In this document: in pieces, positions 5,746 to 10,597 of the stretch
How the letters are laid out: every line of letters starts with the position of its first letter
Position numbering within the stretch: the first letter of the stretch is position 1
Assembly: GCA_021807975.1 (NCBI GenBank)
Contig: JAKBCJ010000134.1
Coordinates: 1 to 10,597, forward strand
Source: Pseudomonadota bacterium
GTDB lineage: Bacteria; Pseudomonadota; Alphaproteobacteria; Acetobacterales; Acetobacteraceae
Length of the DNA: 10,597 nucleotides
Reading direction: 5' to 3'
Position numbers and translations under genes: made by a program
The notes under the pieces: model-generated
Seen by the model: the letters and a program-made list of their open reading frames with translations, nothing else
Told to the model about the DNA's origin: nothing
Database searches by the model: none

Positions 5746-8298
5746 ATGAGCGGCACAGCGTCCAGCGGACAATTCAATATAACGAATGGCCAGATTATCG
5801 ATCCCAACGGCAATACTTTCACCGCTGAGGGCCTGAATGTTTACGACTCCCAGATGGGCGATGCGGCCCAAATTCTGGCCGACTTCCCGGGGGTCAATTT
5901 TATTCGGCTCAATGTTTACAGCTATCAAAACCCCAGCGCCTACGCGTCCTTCATCCAAACGATGACATCCAAGGGCATCGTCGTGGAGCTTGAGGATCAT
6001 ACGAACAGCAATGGATCGGATGCCGGCGGCGGATCTGGATCTGTCTTCACGGGTTCGCAACTAACAAACGAGCTTAACTGGTATTCAGCGGTCGCGGGCG
6101 CGTATGCCGGCAACCCCTACGTTTGGTTCGGCACTGACAACGAGCCGCCGAACAATCCATCCGCCGGGGCGTTGTCCACCTGGCAGCAACAGACATACAA
6201 CGCAATCCGTAACGCGGGAAACAACAGCCCGATCATGATGGAGCTGGTCGGCGGCGGTAATCCGGGGACGATCGGCGCGGGCGCCGGGATGACCGTTTCG
6301 GACTACGCCAGCATGACCAATATCATTTGGGATCTGCATTATTACGGCTGGGTGTCCGGTTACTCCACCAGCCAGTCAGCCGTTGATGCTTCACTGGCAT
6401 CGGCCGTTTCCGCTGCCCAGACGATTCCCGACGCCAACGGTACGGTGCCCGTCATCATCGGCGAATACGGCCCGTCCACGGATGGCATGAACACGGACCC
6501 GAACGGCAATCAGGTGTTGCAGGCTGTGCAGAGTTCGACGACGGGCGGTCAGACGGCAGGCGCCGCGGCCTGGGGTTGGAATTCCGGAATGAATGACAAT
6601 CTGACCGACGGTTCGGGGAATTTGACCACATACGGTCAAGAAGTCGCGCAGTGGATCGCCGCGCATCCAGGCTCCAGTCCGACGCCTGTGACCACCTCCA
6701 ACCCCACCCCCACCCCACCCCCCCCGCCGGCGCCGACCGTCACTCCTTCGGCAAACGATACGGTCGTGCTGGCTGGTTCGACGGGTGCCATCACGGATGC
6801 CAGCGGGAACCGCTGGACAATTACCGCGGGGGGCCAGGTGGCAATTAACGGTAACGCTGATACCACGACCGCGGGTGTCGTGCAGCTTGCCTATGTAAAC
6901 GGAACGATCTGGCAGGAAAACAGTGCGAAGCTGTGGTGGGGTGAAACCCAGCCGAACGCTTCGTGGTCGCCTCAGGCGGGAACCGCGGTCAGCCCGCTTC
7001 CGGCACCGCCCCCCCCGCCGCCCGTCATTAAGCCGTCCGCAACCGATACGGTGGTCCTGGCCGGATCCGCCGGCGCCATCACGGATGCCAGCGGGAACGC
7101 CTGGACGATCACGGCGGGCGGCCAGGTGGCGATCAACGGTAATGCCGATACCACGACGGCGGGTGTCGTGGAACTCGCCTATGTCAACGGAACGATCTGG
7201 CAGGAGAACAGTGCGAAGCTGTGGTGGGGTGAAACCCAGCCGAACGCCTCGTGGTCGCCTCAGGCGGGAACCGCGGTCAGCCCGCTTCCGGCACCGCCGG
7301 CTCCAACCCCGGTCGTAACGCCGTCGGCGAACGATACCGTCGTCACTGCTGGCTCCAGTGCCCCCATCGTGGATGCCGCCGGAAACAAATGGACCATCAC
7401 CTCGGGCGCTCAGGTCGCGGTGAACGGCAATGCGGATACGACCACCGCCGGCGTGATCGAACTGGCCTACGTCAACGGAACAATCTGGCAGGAGAACGGT
7501 GCCAAATTGTGGTGGGGCGAGACACAGCCGAACGCATCCTGGGCGCCAACGGCCGGAACAGCGGTCAGTCCGCTTCCCGCCCCCCCCGCGCCACCGCCCA
7601 AGTCTCCTAACGATACGGTGGTGATGGCTGGCTCAACCGCTGCCATCGTCGATGCAAGCGCGAACCACTGGACGATCTCCAGCGGCGGCCAAATCGCGGT
7701 AAACGGCACGATCGACCCGTCCACGGCCAACGTAGAAGAACTGGCCTATGTCAACGGCGAGGTCTGGCAAGAGAACGCCAGCAAGCTGTGGTGGGGCAAG
7801 ACAAGCCCGACCGCCGCATGGTCGCCTAACGCGGGGACCAGCACCAGTCCACTGCCGACGTCCGTGGCCATTGCTGCCACGCAAACCAGTGCGACCATAG
7901 CCCTGAACCAGGTGACGATCACCGCGACCGCCGGCAACCATATGGTGTTCATCTCCGGCGCCGGCGATACTGTTCGGTTGTCCGGCGGAACCGATACGGT
8001 CACCGACACTGGCAGCGGCAACACCTATGTCGTCCCGGCGGCGGGCGCGGGCTACGATGCGTTCACTACCAACGTATTGACGAACCACGATACATTGGAC
8101 CTGCGCACGGCTCTCGCGGCAACCAAGTGGACTGGTTCGGCCTCGACGCTTTCGCAGTTCCTAAGCGTTAAGGACAGCAGTCAGGGCGCCGTGCTCTCGA
8201 TCTCCAGCCAATCCGGCGGTTCGGGTGTCGGCATTGCTTCCATCGGCGGGGCAACGACGGCTACCTTAACCTCGGTTCTTGCGCACGCGATTACCTGA
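5746..8298 (+). CDS. Modular GH5-like glycosidase with four Trp-rich repeats and type I secretion-like C-terminus
   Basis: An 850-residue protein. Residues about 8-305 form a GH5/clan GH-A type catalytic domain. Visible hallmarks are R54 (FIRLN), H85 (ELEDHT), acid/base candidate E133 (TDNEP), H198 and Y200 (DLHYYG), nucleophile candidate E240 (IIGEYG), and W276/W278 (AAWGWNSG). Substrate is undetermined; cellulose, mannan or another beta-glycan are all possible. Residues 311-334 are a Pro/Thr linker. Four 85-residue repeats follow, at 335-419, 431-515, 527-611 and 620-704, separated by Pro-rich linkers. Residues about 710-850 contain Gly/Asp-rich strands (SGAGDTVRLSGGTDTV) and a final domain with DTLDLRTAL, resembling type I secretion targets of RTX-like proteins. 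There is no N-terminal signal peptide, consistent with ABC-exporter secretion. The gene is alone on its strand with its own AT-rich upstream region. Three linker positions carry runs of eight C. Confidence 0.83.
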   Translation: MSGTASSGQFNITNGQIIDPNGNTFTAEGLNVYDSQMGDAAQILADFPGVNFIRLNVYSYQNPSAYASFIQTMTSKGIVVELEDHTNSNGSDAGGGSGSVFTGSQLTNELNWYSAVAGAYAGNPYVWFGTDNEPPNNPSAGALSTWQQQTYNAIRNAGNNSPIMMELVGGGNPGTIGAGAGMTVSDYASMTNIIWDLHYYGWVSGYSTSQSAVDASLASAVSAAQTIPDANGTVPVIIGEYGPSTDGMNTDPNGNQVLQAVQSSTTGGQTAGAAAWGWNSGMNDNLTDGSGNLTTYGQEVAQWIAAHPGSSPTPVTTSNPTPTPPPPPAPTVTPSANDTVVLAGSTGAITDASGNRWTITAGGQVAINGNADTTTAGVVQLAYVNGTIWQENSAKLWWGETQPNASWSPQAGTAVSPLPAPPPPPPVIKPSATDTVVLAGSAGAITDASGNAWTITAGGQVAINGNADTTTAGVVELAYVNGTIWQENSAKLWWGETQPNASWSPQAGTAVSPLPAPPAPTPVVTPSANDTVVTAGSSAPIVDAAGNKWTITSGAQVAVNGNADTTTAGVIELAYVNGTIWQENGAKLWWGETQPNASWAPTAGTAVSPLPAPPAPPPKSPNDTVVMAGSTAAIVDASANHWTISSGGQIAVNGTIDPSTANVEELAYVNGEVWQENASKLWWGKTSPTAAWSPNAGTSTSPLPTSVAIAATQTSATIALNQVTITATAGNHMVFISGAGDTVRLSGGTDTVTDTGSGNTYVVPAAGAGYDAFTTNVLTNHDTLDLRTALAATKWTGSASTLSQFLSVKDSSQGAVLSISSQSGGSGVGIASIGGATTATLTSVLAHAIT
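6748..7857 (+). repeat. Four tandem 85-residue Trp-rich repeats inside the glycosidase gene
   Basis: Units lie at 6748-7002, 7036-7290, 7324-7578 and 7603-7857, offset by 288, 288 and 279 bp. Each runs from NDTVV or TDTVV through W-T-I, GGQ-A-NG, LAYVNG, WQEN, LWWG and ends SPLP. Conserved Trp and Tyr residues suggest carbohydrate or surface binding, but I do not recognise a named domain. Units 1 and 2 are nearly identical in DNA over 6919-7010 and 7207-7298 (one difference in 92 bp), while unit 4 is the most diverged. This indicates recent duplication or gene conversion of the first two. Confidence 0.9.
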
Positions 8299-9637
8299 TC
8301 CATGGCAGCCCCCGGTGGCGCATGTCACCGGGGCTGTTGCCGCCTTTGTTCACCATCCGCCAAAGCCGCCGCAGCCCCCGCAGAATGCCGTACCGTTCCC
8401 GGCGCTCCGGTTGCATCAATATACGGACCAGCCCGGGCTCCTCCCACGGGACATCGTGGTAGCCGGTACGTAGGAACAGGTTCGACGGATCTTCCTGCCA
8501 GGTATCGGGGAAGAACACGACGATATCCCGATCGGTTCGCGCCGGACGTTCCCGCTGCCGCCGGCCAGCGAGCCGGGCGACAAGAGCCTCGGCCAGGTCG
8601 CGGCCTTCGCCCAGCCGCATAGCGCAAATCGGCGTGTTGCGCGGATTCATTTCGATCATGTGGGCATCGCCGGTCGCCGCTTCTATAACGAAATCGAATC
8701 CGATCATGCCGGACAGGCCAAGCGCCCCCGCCACGCGCCGGGCAGCCTCTTCCATTTCCCGGTTGCGGATGATCCGGACGACCGTGGACGGACCGGTTGC
8801 AGAGGTCGTGGCAACCGCTTCCGCGCAAACCGATGCCAACACTTCGCCCTGCCAACAGGCAATGCCGATATTGGCCGGCCAGCCGTCGATGAACTGTTGC
8901 ACCGACATCGATGGCCGCTCCTGGCGCAGCCAGGGCCGAATACCGAAATAATTGCCTTCCAGCAGGGACTCTCGCAACGCCAGGCGACCGCTTGCCCGTC
9001 CGGTCATGGCTGCATAGGCATCCCTGGCGGCGACGGCGTCGGGCACGATCCGCACGCCGAATCCTGCCCAGCTGCCATCGGCCTTCAGGACGAAAGGCGG
9101 AGCGTTGTGTTCCATCCATTGGTCCAGTGCCCCGATGTCCGGCAGCGCCTGCGATTTCGGCACCCGAACGCCCAGTTGGCTGGCTAGCGACAATAAAGCC
9201 GCACGAGATACGATCGTTGGAAACTGGCGAATCGGTGCCGTTGAACGCACGATCAACTGGCGAACCGATCGGCTGGCGGTATCGCACGCGATACCCTGCA
9301 AATCGCGTACCGTTATTTCGTCGCACGGAATGACAATATCCGGCTGCAGCCGCCGGATGGCGGATTCCAGGCTGCGGCCGGGTGCCCAAGCCCGATAGAT
9401 GGTCCAATTCCGGATCGAGTTCAGGGCTCGCGCCGGATGATTCGATGGCGATACCAAGCTGACATGCGCGCCCGCGTCGTGAAGTTCCATCGCCAAACGC
9501 GCGGTGGATGGAAGTTTTCCGGTCGTCGCCAGCAGAACCCGGGGTATCACGGCGGTTGTCCGGTCCGAACTGGGGCTGCCGAGCCGGGAGGCAGGCGCTG
9601 AGACGTCGGGAAATGCCGGTGTAAATCCTACCATCAT
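8291..9637 (-). CDS. Free-standing ATP-grasp ligase
   Basis: A 448-residue protein (from the start chosen) of the ATP-grasp superfamily, which joins a carboxylate to an amine or thiol through an acyl-phosphate using ATP and Mg. After about 30 residues a pre-ATP-grasp Rossmann-like part begins (RVLLATTG), with PDIVIPCDE near residue 100. The nucleotide-binding part shows K185 and a Gly-rich loop (FVLKADGSWAGFGVR), and the metal site shows D315 (GFDFVIE), E329, N331 and R333 (MIEMNPRNT). Substrates are unknown. The frame stays open upstream, with an ATG at 9727 and a TTG at 9751. I chose ATG 9637 because GAGAG lies 8 bp upstream (9646-9650) and the extra N-terminal residues look unstructured; the start is uncertain. 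The gene follows the acyltransferase gene in the same direction. Its stop overlaps the convergent glycosidase stop by 8 bp. Confidence 0.8.
   Translation of the reverse strand: MMVGFTPAFPDVSAPASRLGSPSSDRTTAVIPRVLLATTGKLPSTARLAMELHDAGAHVSLVSPSNHPARALNSIRNWTIYRAWAPGRSLESAIRRLQPDIVIPCDEITVRDLQGIACDTASRSVRQLIVRSTAPIRQFPTIVSRAALLSLASQLGVRVPKSQALPDIGALDQWMEHNAPPFVLKADGSWAGFGVRIVPDAVAARDAYAAMTGRASGRLALRESLLEGNYFGIRPWLRQERPSMSVQQFIDGWPANIGIACWQGEVLASVCAEAVATTSATGPSTVVRIIRNREMEEAARRVAGALGLSGMIGFDFVIEAATGDAHMIEMNPRNTPICAMRLGEGRDLAEALVARLAGRRQRERPARTDRDIVVFFPDTWQEDPSNLFLRTGYHDVPWEEPGLVRILMQPERRERYGILRGLRRLWRMVNKGGNSPGDMRHRGLPWIR
8306..8336 (+). terminator. Strong hairpin after the glycosidase gene, inside the opposing gene
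   Basis: CAGCCCCCGGTG (8306-8317) pairs with CACCGGGGCTG (8326-8336): an 11 bp stem with one bulged C and an 8-base loop, 7 bp after the glycosidase stop. It is followed by TTGCC rather than a T run, so it may act as a factor-dependent or processing/stability structure. The same bases encode the last residues of the ATP-grasp protein on the other strand. Confidence 0.5.
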
Positions 9638-9788
9638 CGCCTGCGCTCTCGTGCCGTCATGTTGAAACGAGTTGCTGGACAAAGTGTTGTCTGTCCTCAA
9701 AGAAAGACGATCGGTTACCGTTGCCATAGAGAACCATAGCCGGAACGGCAATCAAAGCGTTTCCGGACGGAGTAAGGCAGTTGTGATA

Positions 9789-10597
9789 TCATCCAGCCGC
9801 CTGCTCCAGTTCGCCGATGGGGGCGGGTATCGCGGGCGTCTGCCGCTGCCGCCGTTTGACGAGCCAGCGATGCCCTGAAATCGCCACCTGCCCCACTAAC
9901 GTGCGGGCGCCGGCGAAACTGGTCAGCAAGGTCTCATTATTCGCCAATCGAAATTTAAACGGCTCCTCCCCGCGCAGGAAGTCCACGTAGGCCAGACCCC
10001 GGTCGAATGACCACCGGGCATATTCGACAATCAGGATCGTGCCCGGCGATGCCCGATCGAACGCGGCGTCGTAAGCGGTAAAATAGGCCTCCATCCGGCC
10101 CCGATAGACGAAGTTCACAGAGGCAGCAGCGACTTTGCCCCCGCATTCCAGGATGAACACCGTTGCCATTCCCGATTGCCAGACGCGGTCGAGAATGGCG
10201 CGCAGGACAATACTGTCCGGACCCAGCAGGGGCGATCCGGGATCGGCGATCCGCAGCCACGCCTGTTTCAGCCGCATGATCTCATCGAACAACGGCCCCG
10301 GATCGGTCTCCTGCCCGACCGCGCGAAACGAGACGCTGCCACCCAGTTCCGCGAGAATACGCTTGCCACGGGTATGATTATTGCGGCCCTTCTTATTGAG
10401 CGACCGGAAAAATGCCTCGCCGTCAGGCCATTGGTTGTCGATCCGCATGCACCGCTCGCTGCGATCCGCGGGCAGCATGTGCTGGGTGCCCAGCAAAGGG
10501 CGGCATCGTGCATCTGGCCGGATCTGCTGCAAAGAGATCAGATCGAAACCGCCCGCGCGCCGAAGGCCGTCCCACAGGGCCGCGAACACCGTCGGGT
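9789..10597 (-). CDS. CelD/BcsL-like GNAT-fold acyltransferase, N-terminus cut by window edge
   Basis: The reading frame runs off the right edge; 268 residues to the stop at 9789 are visible. The sequence matches the Acetyltransf_6 (CelD/BcsL, FemAB-like) group: GKVAAASVNFVYRGRMEAYF, then SPGTILIVEYARW, then DFLRGEEPFKFRLAN, a block typical of this group. Such proteins are usually about 350-400 aa, so roughly 100 residues are missing. A GTG at 10587-10589 could be read as a start, but homology-like sequence continues upstream (P-T-V-F-A-A-L), so it is almost certainly internal. Members are predicted N- or O-acyltransferases acting on cell-surface polysaccharide or peptide precursors in the cytoplasm. 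The gene is upstream of, and co-directional with, the ATP-grasp gene (151 bp gap to its chosen start, 61 bp to the earlier ATG), suggesting one transcript and a shared product. Confidence 0.8.
   Translation of the reverse strand, partial: PTVFAALWDGLRRAGGFDLISLQQIRPDARCRPLLGTQHMLPADRSERCMRIDNQWPDGEAFFRSLNKKGRNNHTRGKRILAELGGSVSFRAVGQETDPGPLFDEIMRLKQAWLRIADPGSPLLGPDSIVLRAILDRVWQSGMATVFILECGGKVAAASVNFVYRGRMEAYFTAYDAAFDRASPGTILIVEYARWSFDRGLAYVDFLRGEEPFKFRLANNETLLTSFAGARTLVGQVAISGHRWLVKRRQRQTPAIPAPIGELEQAAG

Noticed and set aside
8325..9407. 360-codon reverse-strand frame overlapping the ATP-grasp gene in another frame
   Set aside because: The ATP-grasp frame carries the Lys, Gly-loop, Asp, Glu and Asn motifs; the alternative translation is Arg/Gly-rich without structure.
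9638..9751. N-terminal extension of the ATP-grasp protein from TTG 9751 or ATG 9727
   Set aside because: No ribosome binding site precedes either codon and the added residues show no domain features; still possible, so the start is marked uncertain.
10587..10589. GTG as the start of the acyltransferase gene
   Set aside because: The frame stays open to the window edge with plausible protein sequence, and the protein would lack about 100 residues usual for the family.

Overview
The window looks like chromosomal DNA of a GC-rich alphaproteobacterium, most likely of the Rhodospirillales/Acetobacteraceae type. This rests on the strong third-position GC bias, the combination of gene families, and the style of the secreted glycosidase; it is an inference, not a taxonomic assignment. 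I see no tRNA, rRNA, CRISPR array, transposase or integrase.

Region 1 (1-5158, + strand) is a tightly packed catabolic operon of six genes. In order it holds the tail of an AtzG/HpxX-like small subunit (DUF4089), an AtzE/HpxY-type amidase, HpxZ (DUF3225/AtzH family), an 8-oxoguanine deaminase-like amidohydrolase, a hydantoinase/dihydropyrimidinase-family cyclic amidohydrolase, and a DUF3830 cyclophilin-fold protein. Stops and starts overlap (ATGA, GTGA) or lie 3-17 bp apart, so the genes are probably co-transcribed and partly translationally coupled. The set fits nitrogen scavenging from oxidised purines: 8-oxoguanine is deaminated to urate, a cyclic amide ring is opened, and ureido/carboxyurea-type intermediates are hydrolysed by the Hpx/Atz proteins. 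The exact substrates of the hydantoinase, the amidase and the DUF3830 protein cannot be read from sequence.

Region 2 (5159-5745) is a 587 bp intergenic stretch. Its first 300 bp are GC-rich with a cluster of CCATGG palindromes. The last 280 bp are strikingly AT-rich and carry a consensus -10 box, several short symmetrical elements and the ribosome binding site of the next gene.

Region 3 (5746-8298, + strand) encodes an 850-residue modular glycosidase: a GH5-like catalytic domain without a signal peptide, proline-rich linkers, four 85-residue Trp-rich repeats, and a C-terminal domain resembling type I secretion (RTX-like) targets. Three linkers each contain a run of exactly eight C. The gene converges with, and overlaps by 8 bp, the next gene on the other strand.

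Region 4 (8291-10597, - strand) holds two co-directional genes, read right to left: a CelD/BcsL-like GNAT-fold acyltransferase (cut by the window edge) followed by a free-standing ATP-grasp ligase. Such a pair suggests part of a polysaccharide-decoration or small-molecule amide-ligation locus extending beyond the right edge.
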